Assembly (NCBI GenBank): GCA_964401995.1
Contig: CAYOAP010000015.1
Location: 1 to 54,114 of the forward strand
From: DATCBF01 sp964401995
GTDB taxonomy: Bacteria; Actinomycetota; Thermoleophilia; Solirubrobacterales; 70-9
DNA: 54,114 nucleotides
Direction of reading: 5' to 3'
Shown in pieces: positions 16,145 to 24,483 of the stretch (positions within the stretch are counted from its first letter, which is position 1; every line of letters starts with the position of its first letter). The position numbers and the translations under genes were made by a program. The notes below the pieces were generated by a model. The model made no database searches. It saw only the letters and a program-made list of their open reading frames with translations, and was not told the origin of the DNA.

Positions 16145-17947
16145 TCAGGGTTCGATGCGGGTGATGGTGTCGTCGCCGTTGTCAGCTACCCAGACGGCGT
16201 CTTCGCCGACCGCGACCGCGCCGGGGGAGTCGCCAACGCCGATCGGGCCGCCGATCACCTTGCCGTCTTCGAGGCCGATCTCGCTGACCGTGTCGTCGCC
16301 GGCGTTGGCGACCCAGACCGCGGTCGTGCCGGCATCGATCCCTCCCGGGCGGGCGCCGACCGGGATCGGCTCGCCGAGGATCGAGTGCAGCGAGGGATCG
16401 ATCCGCGAGACCGTCCCAGAGCGGCTGTTGGCGACCCAGACCATGCCGTGGCCGACGGTGACCCCGGCCGGGCCGCGGCCGGCCAGGATCGAGTGGTCGG
16501 CGGCCGCGTCGCCGAGGTCGATCCGGCGCACGGTGCCGGTCGTGGCGCTGCTGACCCAGAGCCCGCCCGCGCCAACTCCGAGCCGTAGCGGCGCGACATG
16601 GGGCACGATGCCGCGCTTGAAGACCGTGGCGCTGGCGGCGTTAATCGCGGTGACGCCGCCGCCGGCATCGTCGGCGACCCAGACCCGGCCGCCGCCGAAC
16701 GCGATCGGCCCTGGCCGGCCGCCGACATCGATCCGCGCGGCCACGCGCCTGGAAGCGGGGTCGACCCGAAGGACCTCACCGTCGCGCGGGCTGGAGACCC
16801 AGACCGAGCCCGCGCCGACGGCGACGCCGGAGACTCCCTTGCCGAGCGGGATCGGCGAGCCCGTCACTTCCCGCGTTTCAGGATCGATCCGGGTCAGCGT
16901 CCCGTCGGCCTCACTCGTCACCCAGACAGACCCTTCGCCGGTAGCGACGCGCAGCGGGCTGTTGCCGACCGGGATCGGGGCGGAGACCGAGACGCCGCTG
17001 CCGCCGAGGATGAAGACGAGGGCCACGGCCAAGGCCGCGGCAACCGCTCCCGCCGCGCCCACCCACTGCATCCGCTTGCTAGCGAAGTTGCGCCAGGCCA
17101 GGGGCCGCGCGGCGGCAATCGGCAGCGTCCGCTGCTCAGCGTCGGCGGAGAGGACCCGGGTCGCCGCCGGCGTCGCCCCCTCGCGCTCGCGGGCGGCCTC
17201 GATCAGCCCCCCGGCGGTCGAGTAACGATCGGCCGGGTCCTTGGAGACGGCGCGCTCGATCACCTCGTCGAGCCCGGCCGGCATCTCCGGCTCGGTGTCG
17301 GCTTCCTGGCGCGCGTAGGGGACGATCCCGGTCAGCGACTCGTAGAGGACGCAGCCAAGCGCGTAGATGTCGGCGGCCGGGCCGACCCTGCCCCCGCGCC
17401 ACTGCTCGGGGGCCATGTACTCGACGGTGCCGACGATCGAGGCCCCGCTGGCGACGCCGCTTTCCTCGACCGCCTTGGCGAGGCCGAAGTCGGAGAGGTA
17501 GGCGCGGTCGCCTTCGAGCAGGATGTTGTGCGGCTTGACGTCGCGATGGACGATCCCCTTGGCGTGGGCGACGTCGAGGGCGTCGGCGACCTGGGCCAAC
17601 AGGTCGACCGCCTCGGCCGGCGGCAGCGGCCCGCCCCGCTTCAGCCGCTGCTTGAGGTCGCCGCCCTCGACCAGGCGCATGGCGACGATCAGCTCACCGT
17701 CCTCCTCGCGCGAGTCGAAGACGGGGACGACGGAGGGGTGGTCGAGGCTGGCGGCGAGGCGCGACTCGCGCAGGAAGCGCTCGCGGAAGTCGTCCTGGTC
17801 GGCGAGGTTGCGGGCGATCACCTTCAGCGCCACCGGCCGTTCCAGGCCGAGGTGCGTGGCCCGGTAGACGACCCCCATGCCGCCGCGGGAGATCAGCGAC
17901 TCGATCCGGTACCCGGCGAGGGTCGAGCCGATGGTCAGTTCTCCCAT
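16145..17947 (-). CDS. PknB-like Ser/Thr kinase with extracellular beta-propeller sensor
   Basis: A 600-aa membrane kinase. The cytoplasmic kinase domain (about 10-270) has the Gly loop SRGGMGVVY (20-28), ATP-binding K42, catalytic HRD at 134-136, DFG at 153-155 and APEQW. A single membrane helix follows near residue 305. The rest is a repeat domain with some six units containing GSVWV or AVWVAN and TVSRIDP, an NHL/Vgb-like beta-propeller exposed outside. This replaces the PASTA repeats of classical PknB. The start ATG at 17945-17947 is at the natural beginning of the kinase fold; an ATG nine codons upstream is an alternative. The ligand is unknown. Confidence 0.93.
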   Translation of the reverse strand: MGELTIGSTLAGYRIESLISRGGMGVVYRATHLGLERPVALKVIARNLADQDDFRERFLRESRLAASLDHPSVVPVFDSREEDGELIVAMRLVEGGDLKQRLKRGGPLPPAEAVDLLAQVADALDVAHAKGIVHRDVKPHNILLEGDRAYLSDFGLAKAVEESGVASGASIVGTVEYMAPEQWRGGRVGPAADIYALGCVLYESLTGIVPYARQEADTEPEMPAGLDEVIERAVSKDPADRYSTAGGLIEAAREREGATPAATRVLSADAEQRTLPIAAARPLAWRNFASKRMQWVGAAGAVAAALAVALVFILGGSGVSVSAPIPVGNSPLRVATGEGSVWVTSEADGTLTRIDPETREVTGSPIPLGKGVSGVAVGAGSVWVSSPRDGEVLRVDPASRRVAARIDVGGRPGPIAFGGGRVWVADDAGGGVTAINAASATVFKRGIVPHVAPLRLGVGAGGLWVSSATTGTVRRIDLGDAAADHSILAGRGPAGVTVGHGMVWVANSRSGTVSRIDPSLHSILGEPIPVGARPGGIDAGTTAVWVANAGDDTVSEIGLEDGKVIGGPIGVGDSPGAVAVGEDAVWVADNGDDTITRIEP

Positions 17948-17978
17948 AGAGGGCTTATATCGGGCAGCCCCCATGTAA

Positions 17979-18012
17979 AAGGGGCCTCCCCCGTCTCCGG
18001 AAGAGGCCCCTT
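17979..18012 (-). terminator. Intrinsic terminator after the TolB-like gene
   Basis: A perfect 10-bp stem, AAGGGGCCTC and GAGGCCCCTT, with a 14-base loop and a short T run when read leftward. It lies just after the stop at 18030 and ahead of the kinase gene. Confidence 0.75.
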
Positions 18013-18029
18013 GCGCTTTGCCGGCTGTC

Positions 18030-19142
18030 CTAGTGGCGGACCGGCTGCCAGGAAATCACCGGTCCGATCGTCGTCCCCGACTCCCCTTCGGAGAAGTCGA
18101 TGCCTTCGGCGAGGTCGCTGCTGCTGCCGCTGGCGACGTTGATCGACGACAGCGACTCCTCGGTCCCGGCGGCGATGAAGGCCGCCACCTGCAGCCCATC
18201 GGAGGAGAAGACCGCGTTGGTGGTCGAGCCATCCGGCAGTTCGGTCAGCTTGCGGGCGCGGCCGGCCCCGGTCGGCTTGACCCAGAGGCCGCGGTCGCGG
18301 CGGAACAACACGGTCTTGCCGTTCGGCGCCACGTCTTCGACGTAGGCGGAGCCGGCGCCGGCGACCAGCGAGTGGACCTTGGTCCCGTTGCTGCGCATCG
18401 TGTAAACGTCGGCGTAGGCGCTCGGGCCTTCACCGCTCTCGCCGCGGCTGTAGAGGATCCCGCCGGCGAAGAAGCGCGGCTTGAACTCGTCGAAGCGGGC
18501 GGTCCGGGTCAGCCGGGTGAGGCCGGCGCCGCTGGGCTTGATCGAGAAGAGATCGTCGCTGGCGCCGCCGCCGGTTTCCGCCGTGCTGCGGACGAAGACG
18601 ATCGAGCGGCCGTCGGCCGAGAAGGCAGCCTGGTGCTCGTCGTCGGGCGTCGAGGTCAGCGCCCTCTGGCCCCCACCGAAGACCCCCACGGTGTAGAGGT
18701 CGGCGGGCGCGCCGGCGGCGGAGCGCCGCTCGAAGACGACGACCTTCCCGTTCGGCGAGACCAGCGGGGCGCTGTCGAGATCGGCGCCGTTGGTCAGCTG
18801 GCGCTGGCCCGAGCCGTCGGCCCGCACCGAGAAGATGTCGCCGTCGCGGACGAAGGCGATGCTGGTCCCGTCCGGCGAGAAGGCCGGCTGGCTGTCGGTC
18901 GGGTCGGTGGTCAGCTGGTTGAGGTGGCCGTCGCGGACGGCGAAGAGGCCGCCTTCTTCAGTCGCCGGTTTGGCTTCAGTCGCGGGTTTTCCTTCACTGG
19001 CCGCTTTCCCCTCGGTCCCGGCTTTGATCGTGACTTTGGAGAAGACGACGGCGCCGGAGTGGCCGGCGGCGAAGGCGCTGCCGGCGGAGGCGGCAAGCGC
19101 CAGGACGGCGAGCAGAGCGGCAAAGATCGTTCGGTTCAGCAT
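18030..19142 (-). CDS. Secreted TolB/WD40-like beta-propeller protein
   Basis: A 370-aa exported protein. The signal peptide is MLNRTIFAALLAVLALAASA with a likely cleavage after SAFA. A low-complexity Lys/Ala/Glu/Pro stretch follows (about 45-65, with KPATEAKPATEE), then TolB/PD40-type propeller repeats such as QPAFSPDGTSIAFVRDGDIF and QAAFSADGRSIVFVR. The ATG at 19140-19142 has AAAGGA at good spacing, so it is preferred to an in-frame start upstream. No catalytic residues are evident. It probably binds a cell-wall or protein ligand outside the cell. It has its own terminator and is not obviously in an operon. Confidence 0.85.
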   Translation of the reverse strand: MLNRTIFAALLAVLALAASAGSAFAAGHSGAVVFSKVTIKAGTEGKAASEGKPATEAKPATEEGGLFAVRDGHLNQLTTDPTDSQPAFSPDGTSIAFVRDGDIFSVRADGSGQRQLTNGADLDSAPLVSPNGKVVVFERRSAAGAPADLYTVGVFGGGQRALTSTPDDEHQAAFSADGRSIVFVRSTAETGGGASDDLFSIKPSGAGLTRLTRTARFDEFKPRFFAGGILYSRGESGEGPSAYADVYTMRSNGTKVHSLVAGAGSAYVEDVAPNGKTVLFRRDRGLWVKPTGAGRARKLTELPDGSTTNAVFSSDGLQVAAFIAAGTEESLSSINVASGSSSDLAEGIDFSEGESGTTIGPVISWQPVRH

Positions 19143-19319
19143 CGGAGTTCCTTTCGAAGAGGTTGCGAATTGCTGCACCGATGCTCAGGCCCAGACGCGA
19201 ACGCGCCTAGGACAGCCGCGCCCCCGTCCGAGCCAGCTCTGGCCCAGATCGAGCCACCTCAGTCGACGAGACGTGCATTCGCCCCCTATGACGTGGTCAA
19301 TGCAGGTTTCGTCGCGTGG

Positions 19320-19904
19320 CTAACGGCTGCGGTCGAGGCCCAGCTCTATGACCCGGGCCGCGATCTGGCGCGGACGGTCGCGGCCAGCGTCGCCGGCGAC
19401 GCCGAGTTTGGTCGCGAGGGCGTCGAGGCGGCGCTGGGCGGTGCGCTCGCTGACGTGCAGCTCCGCCGCGATCTCGGCCCGGGTGGCGGGACGGCCGGCA
19501 AAGGCGCCCTCGGAGCGGTAGGGAGCGACCAGGGCGGCGGCGGTCGCCCGCTCCTCCTCGCTGAAGGAGACCGATGGCCGCGCCGCCGGCACCGTCGCCC
19601 CGGCGCGCCCGGAGCCGTCGGAGATTTCGAGCCGGTGGCCGCCGACCAGCAGGGTGTCGCCGTCGCGCAGCCGCCGGGGCCGGTCGAGCGGCTCGCCGTT
19701 GAGCGAGGTGCCGTTGCGGCTGTCGAGGTCGGTCGCCATCAGCACCTCGCCGCGGCGTTCGATCTCGACGTGGTTCCAGGAGACGGCCTCGTCCTCGATG
19801 CAGATCCCGGCGTCGGGAGCGCGGCCGACGATCGTGCGCTCGGCCAGCAGCGCCACCGAGCGCGGCTCGCCGCCTTTTGCCGTCAGCCAGACCCGAGCAT
19901 CCAT
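19320..19904 (-). CDS. FHA-domain protein with C-terminal HTH
   Basis: A 194-aa cytosolic protein. An FHA phosphothreonine-binding domain occupies about residues 15-95, with TIVGRAPDAGICI, SWNHVEI and DLDSRNGTSLNGE matching the conserved Gly-Arg, Ser-x-x-His and Asn-Gly positions. A compact helix-turn-helix follows (TRAEIAAELHVSERTAQRRL), so it may be a DNA-binding protein steered by phosphorylation. The kinase at 16145 is the obvious candidate partner. The ATG at 19902-19904 is preferred because a TATGCT box lies nine bases upstream; the longer open frame is antisense to rpiA. It is divergent from rpiA with overlapping promoters. Confidence 0.88.
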   Translation of the reverse strand: MDARVWLTAKGGEPRSVALLAERTIVGRAPDAGICIEDEAVSWNHVEIERRGEVLMATDLDSRNGTSLNGEPLDRPRRLRDGDTLLVGGHRLEISDGSGRAGATVPAARPSVSFSEEERATAAALVAPYRSEGAFAGRPATRAEIAAELHVSERTAQRRLDALATKLGVAGDAGRDRPRQIAARVIELGLDRSR

Positions 19905-19913
19905 CGCCCAGCG

Positions 19914-19919
19914 AGCATA
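19914..19919 (-). promoter_or_regulatory. -10 box TATGCT for the FHA-HTH gene
   Basis: TATGCT on the minus strand ends nine bases before the ATG at 19904. It is two bases from the rpiA -10 box on the other strand. Confidence 0.5.
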
Positions 19920-19921
19920 GT

Positions 19922-19927
19922 TAGAGT
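19922..19927 (+). promoter_or_regulatory. -10 box TAGAGT for rpiA
   Basis: TAGAGT ends eight bases before the GTG start at 19936. There is no Shine-Dalgarno. Confidence 0.5.
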
Positions 19928-19935
19928 CGCCGTCA

Positions 19936-20583
19936 GTGTCTGGGGATGCCGAGAAGCGAGCCGCCGCCGAGGCCGCTGCCCTGCTGGTCGAGGACGGGAT
20001 GGCGGTCGGGCTGGGGACCGGGTCGACGGTCGAGTTCCTGCTGCCGGCGCTGGCCCGCCGCGGCCTCGACGGGATCCGCTGCGTCGCCACCTCGGTCGCG
20101 ACCGAGGTCCAGGCCCGCGAGCTGGGCATCGCGGTCGAGGAGTTCGGCGAGCTGGCCAGGCTCGACATCGCGATCGACGGCACCGACCAGGTCACCCCCG
20201 ATGGCTGGCTGATCAAGGGCGGCGGCGGCGCCCACCTACGCGAGAAGATCGTCGCCGCGGCGGCCGCCCGCTTCATCGTCATCGCCGACTCGAGCAAGCC
20301 GGTCGAGGCGCTGAGCGCGCCGGTGCCGCTGGAGCTGTTCGCCTTCGGCCTCGGCTCGACCCTCGCCCGCCTCGGCGACCAGGTCGCGCTGCGCGACGTC
20401 CCCCGCAGCCCCGACGACGGCGTCATCGCCGACTACAACGGCGAGATCGGCGACGCCGCGGCGCTGGCGGCGCGGCTCGAGGCCGACCCGGGCGTCGCCG
20501 CCCACGGCCTCTTCCCCCCGGAGATGGTCAGCGAAGTGCTGGTGGGGACCGGCGGCGCAGTCGATCGTTTGACGCTGACCTGA
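19936..20583 (+). CDS. rpiA: Ribose-5-phosphate isomerase A
   Basis: A 215-aa enzyme interconverting ribose 5-phosphate and ribulose 5-phosphate. All signature motifs are present: GLGTGSTVEFLL near residue 30, DIAIDGTDQV (the usual DGADE/DGTDQ loop), and KGGGGAHLREK with the catalytic Glu/Lys region. The length is normal for type A. The GTG start is behind a TAGAGT box and appears leaderless. It sits between the two pentose phosphate clusters of the window but is transcribed alone, divergent from the FHA regulator. Confidence 0.95.
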   Translation: MSGDAEKRAAAEAAALLVEDGMAVGLGTGSTVEFLLPALARRGLDGIRCVATSVATEVQARELGIAVEEFGELARLDIAIDGTDQVTPDGWLIKGGGGAHLREKIVAAAAARFIVIADSSKPVEALSAPVPLELFAFGLGSTLARLGDQVALRDVPRSPDDGVIADYNGEIGDAAALAARLEADPGVAAHGLFPPEMVSEVLVGTGGAVDRLTLT

Positions 20584-20682
20584 ACCTCATCGATTCGCCT
20601 GGGCCTGCCCGGGAGGGGAGGTTTGCGCCTGTCATCTCCGCTCCACCTGGCGGTGCAGCGCCCCTTTCCGGAAAATAAAGGG

Positions 20683-20706
20683 ATAGTGGTATTATTTACC
20701 CACTAT
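20683..20706. promoter_or_regulatory. Operator-like inverted repeat over start of module 2
   Basis: ATAGTGG and CCACTAT form a perfect 7-bp inverted repeat flanking ten bases that hold the TATTAT box. The right arm ends inside the ATG at 20705. The layout parallels that of module 1 although the sequence differs. Confidence 0.55.
20690..20695 (+). promoter_or_regulatory. -10 box TATTAT for leaderless start at 20705
   Basis: TATTAT ends nine bases before the ATG and lies between the arms of the inverted repeat. Confidence 0.55.
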
Positions 20707-21205
20707 GGCATTTGTAGTCGCGACCAAGAGCGGCAGGTTTGAGGTGCGCGAGTCGCGCAGCACCCCCGAGGGCCCGCGCAGCCGCACACTTGCCAGCTTC
20801 AAAGAGCTGGATGACGAGACGATCGCCAAGGCGCAGGCGAAAGCCGCGAAGCCGCCGAGCACGGATGAGCTGCGGGAGGCAGCGCTGAAAGCCGGCGCCC
20901 CCGTTGCCACCACCCCAGTCGACGGCGCCGCGCGCGAGCTGCTCGGCCTGATCGCGAATGGGCGTGAGCTCGACCCGATGCTGAAACGGCTGTTGCTCGA
21001 TGCGCTGAGCCGCGAGAACCGCAGCGATCGGCCTGCCGATCCGGCAGCGGCCGTCTCCGACGCCGCCCGCTCCGCCACCGAGTGGATCGATGCCAGCCCG
21101 CGGCAGCGCAGCGAGACTCTGCGGGACCTGCTGCTGCTGGGCGACGCGCTCCCGGTGCGCCTGCGCCCTGTTGAGATCGGATTCCCGCGTTTGAAATCAG
21201 CCTGA
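20705..21205 (+). CDS. Unrecognised 166-aa partner of nucleotidyltransferase module 2
   Basis: A soluble protein I cannot assign. The first ~35 residues have a beta-rich look (MAFVVATKSGRFEVRESRST), followed by Ala-rich helices with a Pro-Val linker around 75 and further helices to the end. There is no obvious HTH. Its stop is two bases before the GTG of the nucleotidyltransferase gene, and its start is leaderless inside an inverted repeat. By position it is the counterpart of the XRE protein in module 1, hence a candidate antitoxin and autoregulator. The coding region is slightly less GC-rich than its neighbours. Confidence 0.75.
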   Translation: MAFVVATKSGRFEVRESRSTPEGPRSRTLASFKELDDETIAKAQAKAAKPPSTDELREAALKAGAPVATTPVDGAARELLGLIANGRELDPMLKRLLLDALSRENRSDRPADPAAAVSDAARSATEWIDASPRQRSETLRDLLLLGDALPVRLRPVEIGFPRLKSA

Positions 21206-21207
21206 TC

Positions 21208-21801
21208 GTGGCGGAGAAACGGCCCCTATATCCGCATCGTCCAGACTCGGCGCCGTCACTGCCGGAGAAGGTGATCGCAATCCACCAGGCGCTGGAGGCG
21301 GCGCGAGTCCCGCACGCGATCGGCGGCGCTCTCGCGCTCGCCTACTACGCAGAGCCGCGAGTCACGATCGACGTCGACATCAACGTCTTTGTCGCGACGG
21401 AGCGCTGGCCCGAGGTGAGAGACGCGCTTGAGCCACTGGGAATCGACATCGGCCTCGACGAGGCTGCCCTCGCCCGGGACGGGCAGGCCCGCCTCTGGTG
21501 GGACCGCAACCCCGTCGATCTCTTTTTCTCATATGACGAGTTCCACGAGGAGATGAAGCGCGGCGCCCGCCGGGTTCCGTTCGGCGAGGAGACGCTTGAG
21601 ATCCTCGCCCCCGAGCACCTCGCTGTCTGCAAGGCAATGTTCGACCGCACCAAGGACTGGCTCGATATCGAGCAGATCCTGGTTGCCACCGACCCGGTCG
21701 ACCTCGCCGAAATCGAATCCTGGCTGGAGCGGATGGTCGGCAGATCGGATCCCCGCTTCGCCAAGCTGGAGGAGATCAAGGCCCGGCTGTCCTTGCCCTA
21801 A
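21208..21801 (+). CDS. AbiEii/MNT-like nucleotidyltransferase (module 2)
   Basis: A 197-aa nucleotidyltransferase-superfamily protein. The active-site pattern is GGALALAYYAEPRVTIDVDINVFV, with the Gly pair and the D-x-D ten or so residues later. The C-terminal half holds HLAVCKAMFDRTKDWLDIEQIL, the conserved Lys/Arg-Lys-Asp-x-x-Asp segment of AbiEii-type proteins. It is translated two bases after its 166-aa partner. The toxin role is inferred by family; the substrate is unknown. The stop overlaps the convergent enoyl-CoA hydratase stop by four bases. Confidence 0.82.
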   Translation: MAEKRPLYPHRPDSAPSLPEKVIAIHQALEAARVPHAIGGALALAYYAEPRVTIDVDINVFVATERWPEVRDALEPLGIDIGLDEAALARDGQARLWWDRNPVDLFFSYDEFHEEMKRGARRVPFGEETLEILAPEHLAVCKAMFDRTKDWLDIEQILVATDPVDLAEIESWLERMVGRSDPRFAKLEEIKARLSLP

Positions 21802-22709
21802 GGCTCGATCACGTTGTTCGGGTCAGGCTTTTCGCTGGGATCGGCCTGGCTGTAGTCGCCGAAGGGGGCGTCGCGCTGGGCGACCGCGGCGGGGACGCCC
21901 TCGCGCTCGGCGAGCTCGATGAAGCGCTTGGCGTCGGGGGTGTTCCGCATCAGGCCGTCGAGGATCGGGCCCAGGGTCTGGGTCGAGGCGAGGCCCATGT
22001 TCTCGTAGGCGTGGTTGACGACCAGCTTCATCGCCGCCAGCTGCGAGGCCGGGATCGAGGCCAGCTCGCGAGCCGCCTGCGCGACCTCCTGCTCAAGCCG
22101 CTCGAAGGGCACCGCCTTGTTGATCAGCTCGACCTCGGCCGCCTCGACGCCGGAGAGCGGCTTGCCGGTCAGCGCGTACTCCTTGGCTTTGGTCAAGCCC
22201 AGCCGGTAGAGCCACATGCCGGAGAGGTAGGACCCCCACATCCGCGAGTAGGGCGTGCCGATGCGGGCGTCCTCGCTGGCGATCACGAGGTCGGCGCAGA
22301 GCGCGAAGTCGCTGCCGCCGCCGAGGCACCAGCCGTGGACCTGGGCGATCACCGGCTTCGGCGAGCGCCAGATGCTCATCAGCTTCTGGGTCGGCGCGAC
22401 CGCCGGCGCGGTCGAGAAGGCGAAGTCCTTGCCCGGGTCCCACTCGCCGTCACTGTTCATCAGCTCGTCCCAGTGGTGGAAGCCGCCGCCGAAGTCGTAG
22501 CCGGCGCAGAAGGCGCGCCCGGCGCCGCGGACGACGATCACCTTGACCGCCTCGTCCCTGACCGCCAGTTCGACCGCCGCCTCGACCTCTTCCGGCATCG
22601 GCGGCACGATCGTGTTCAGCGAGTCGGGGCGGTTGAGGGTGATCGTGGCGACGCTCTCGGCGACCCCGTAGAGCAGGGTCTCGAAATCGGGGGCGGCCGC
22701 CGGGGCCAT
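21798..22709 (-). CDS. Enoyl-CoA hydratase/isomerase family protein
   Basis: A 303-aa crotonase-fold protein. The oxyanion-hole segments are visible as AGRAFCAGYDFGGG (about 63-76) and HGWCLGGGSDFALCADLVIA. A longer than usual insertion follows the first of these (FHHWDELMNSDGEWDPG). The position of the usual acidic catalytic residues is not clear, so hydratase activity specifically cannot be claimed. It is the third gene of an operon after gnd and pgl, starting two bases after the pgl stop, which is odd for a lipid-type enzyme. The C-terminus is Pro/Asp-rich. Confidence 0.88.
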   Translation of the reverse strand: MAPAAAPDFETLLYGVAESVATITLNRPDSLNTIVPPMPEEVEAAVELAVRDEAVKVIVVRGAGRAFCAGYDFGGGFHHWDELMNSDGEWDPGKDFAFSTAPAVAPTQKLMSIWRSPKPVIAQVHGWCLGGGSDFALCADLVIASEDARIGTPYSRMWGSYLSGMWLYRLGLTKAKEYALTGKPLSGVEAAEVELINKAVPFERLEQEVAQAARELASIPASQLAAMKLVVNHAYENMGLASTQTLGPILDGLMRNTPDAKRFIELAEREGVPAAVAQRDAPFGDYSQADPSEKPDPNNVIEP

Positions 22710-22711
22710 CG

Positions 22712-23374
22712 TCAGCCCGCGGCCGCCTGGTCGGCGAGCGCCATCATCGCCTCGTTCTTGACCCGGCCGGCCGGGATCGATTCGTCGCCCGCGATCAGCT
22801 GCGCCAGCGGCTCGCGCTTTTCGGCCCCGGTCGCCAGCCAGAGGATCTGGCGGGCCTCGTCGATCGCCGGGTAGGTGAGGGTCATGCGGCGGTGGCCCTG
22901 GTAGGCGGTCTCGGTCAGAGCGACGCGGCGGTCGCCGACCTCAAGCACCGGGTCGCCGGGGACGAGCGAGGCGGTGTGGCCGTCGGGGCCGAGGCCGAGG
23001 TGGATCAGGTCGAGCCGCTCCGGCAGTTGCGATTCGTATTCGCGGGCTGCCCCGTCGAGATCGCGCGAGGTGACCGGCATCGGCCGCAGGCAGGACTGGT
23101 GGTCGATCGAGAGGCCGAGGACGAAGTGGGTCAGGTTGCGCTCCTCGCTGCCCGGCGAGGCGATCCGCTCGTCGACCTGGAACAGCTCGGTCTCTCCCCA
23201 GGGCATGTCGTCGCGATCGCCGAGGATCGCCAGCATCGACCAGGGGGTGCGGCCGCCGCTCATCGCCATCGCGAAGTAGCCTCGCTCGGCGACGGCAGCC
23301 CGCCCGGCCTCGGCGATCAGCTCCGCCCCGCGCTGCGCCGCCGCCCGGTCGTCGGCAACGACCTCGAGCTTCAA
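22712..23374 (-). CDS. pgl: 6-phosphogluconolactonase
   Basis: A 220-aa enzyme of the NagB-like fold that hydrolyses 6-phosphogluconolactone. Motifs are AMSGGRTPWSML (phosphate binding), WGETELFQVDERI (the family's W-x-x-V-x-F-x-D-E-R), and LGLGPDGHTASLVPG. It starts at TTG overlapping the gnd stop as TTGA. It is the middle gene of gnd-pgl-enoyl-CoA hydratase and faces zwf, so the oxidative branch of the pentose phosphate pathway is together here. Confidence 0.94.
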   Translation of the reverse strand: MKLEVVADDRAAAQRGAELIAEAGRAAVAERGYFAMAMSGGRTPWSMLAILGDRDDMPWGETELFQVDERIASPGSEERNLTHFVLGLSIDHQSCLRPMPVTSRDLDGAAREYESQLPERLDLIHLGLGPDGHTASLVPGDPVLEVGDRRVALTETAYQGHRRMTLTYPAIDEARQILWLATGAEKREPLAQLIAGDESIPAGRVKNEAMMALADQAAAG

Positions 23375-24387
23375 GACGGCTTCTCGTCGTGGCCGCCGAA
23401 CTGTTTGCGCATGGCGGAGAGCACCTTGTTGCCGAAGTCGTCGAGGCCACGCGAGGAGAAGCGCTCGAACAGCGCCGTCGTCAGCACCGGCGAGGGCACC
23501 CCCTCGTCGATCGCCGCGATCGAGGTCCAGCGGCCCTCGCCGGAGTCGGAGACGCGGCCGGCGAAGTCGGAGAGGTCGGGCGATTCCTGCATCGAGGCGG
23601 CGGTCAGGTCGAGCAGCCAGGAGCCGACGACGCTGCCGCGCCGCCAGACCTCGGCCACCTCCGGCAGGTCGAGGTCGTACTGGTAGTACTCGGGGTGGTC
23701 GAGCGGCGCGGTCTCGGCGTCGGCCTGGCGCTGGACCTTGCCGGCGTTGGCGTTTTTGAGGATGTTGAGGCCCTCGGCGTAGGCGGCCATCACCCCGTAC
23801 TCGATCCCGTTGTGGACCATCTTCACGAAGTGGCCTGCCCCGTTCGGCCCACAGTGCAGGTAGCCGTTCTCGGCCGGGCCGGGCTCGCCGCTGCGGCCGG
23901 GCGTGCGCTCGGCCGACTCGACCCCAGGGGCGAGGCTGGCGAAGATCGAGTCGAGCCGCTCGACCGCCCCGTCGGGCCCGCCGATCATCAGGCAGTAGCC
24001 GCGCTCGAGGCCGAAGACGCCGCCGCTGGTGCCGCAGTCGACGTAGTCGATGCCCTGCTCGCCGACCTTGGCGGCGCGGCGGATGTCATCGCGGTAGTAG
24101 GAGTTGCCGCCGTCGATGATCGCGTCGCCGGAGTCGAGCACGGCAGCGACGTCCTCGACCGTCTGCTCGGTGATCTCGCCAGCGGGGACCATCACCCAGA
24201 CCGAGCGCGGCGCGCTCAGCTTCGAGGCCAGATCCTGCAGCGAGGAGGCCCCGTCGGCGCCCTCGCCGGCCAGCGCCGAGACCGCGTCGGGATTGACGTC
24301 GTAGACGACGCAGCGGTGGCCATCGCGCATCAAGCGGCGGGCCATGTTGGCCCCCATTCGGCCGAGACCGACGATTCCTAGCTCCAT
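23371..24387 (-). CDS. gnd: 6-phosphogluconate dehydrogenase, decarboxylating (short GndA/YqeC type)
   Basis: A 338-aa dehydrogenase forming ribulose 5-phosphate and CO2. The Rossmann start is MELGIVGLGRMGANMARRL, followed by DGGNSYYRDD, CGTSGGVFGLERGYCLMIGG and GHFVKMVHNGIEYGVMAAYAEG with the catalytic Lys and Glu. It is much shorter than E. coli Gnd (about 470) and belongs to the short class, many of which prefer NAD. The ATG at 24385-24387 is five bases after GGAGG. It is divergent from zwf across about 96 bp and co-transcribed with pgl. Confidence 0.95.
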   Translation of the reverse strand: MELGIVGLGRMGANMARRLMRDGHRCVVYDVNPDAVSALAGEGADGASSLQDLASKLSAPRSVWVMVPAGEITEQTVEDVAAVLDSGDAIIDGGNSYYRDDIRRAAKVGEQGIDYVDCGTSGGVFGLERGYCLMIGGPDGAVERLDSIFASLAPGVESAERTPGRSGEPGPAENGYLHCGPNGAGHFVKMVHNGIEYGVMAAYAEGLNILKNANAGKVQRQADAETAPLDHPEYYQYDLDLPEVAEVWRRGSVVGSWLLDLTAASMQESPDLSDFAGRVSDSGEGRWTSIAAIDEGVPSPVLTTALFERFSSRGLDDFGNKVLSAMRKQFGGHDEKPS

Positions 24388-24468
24388 CACAACCTCCGCT
24401 GCTCTTCGCTCCAGGGACTTTGGCTCGCGGACCGCGCCCGCGGCGCCATCCTACGCCCCGTGCTCGGA

Positions 24469-24474
24469 TAGCCT
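24469..24474 (+). promoter_or_regulatory. -10 box TAGCCT for zwf
   Basis: TAGCCT ends nine bases before the ATG at 24484 in the gnd-zwf divergent region. Confidence 0.45.
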
Positions 24475-24483
24475 CACGAGTCG

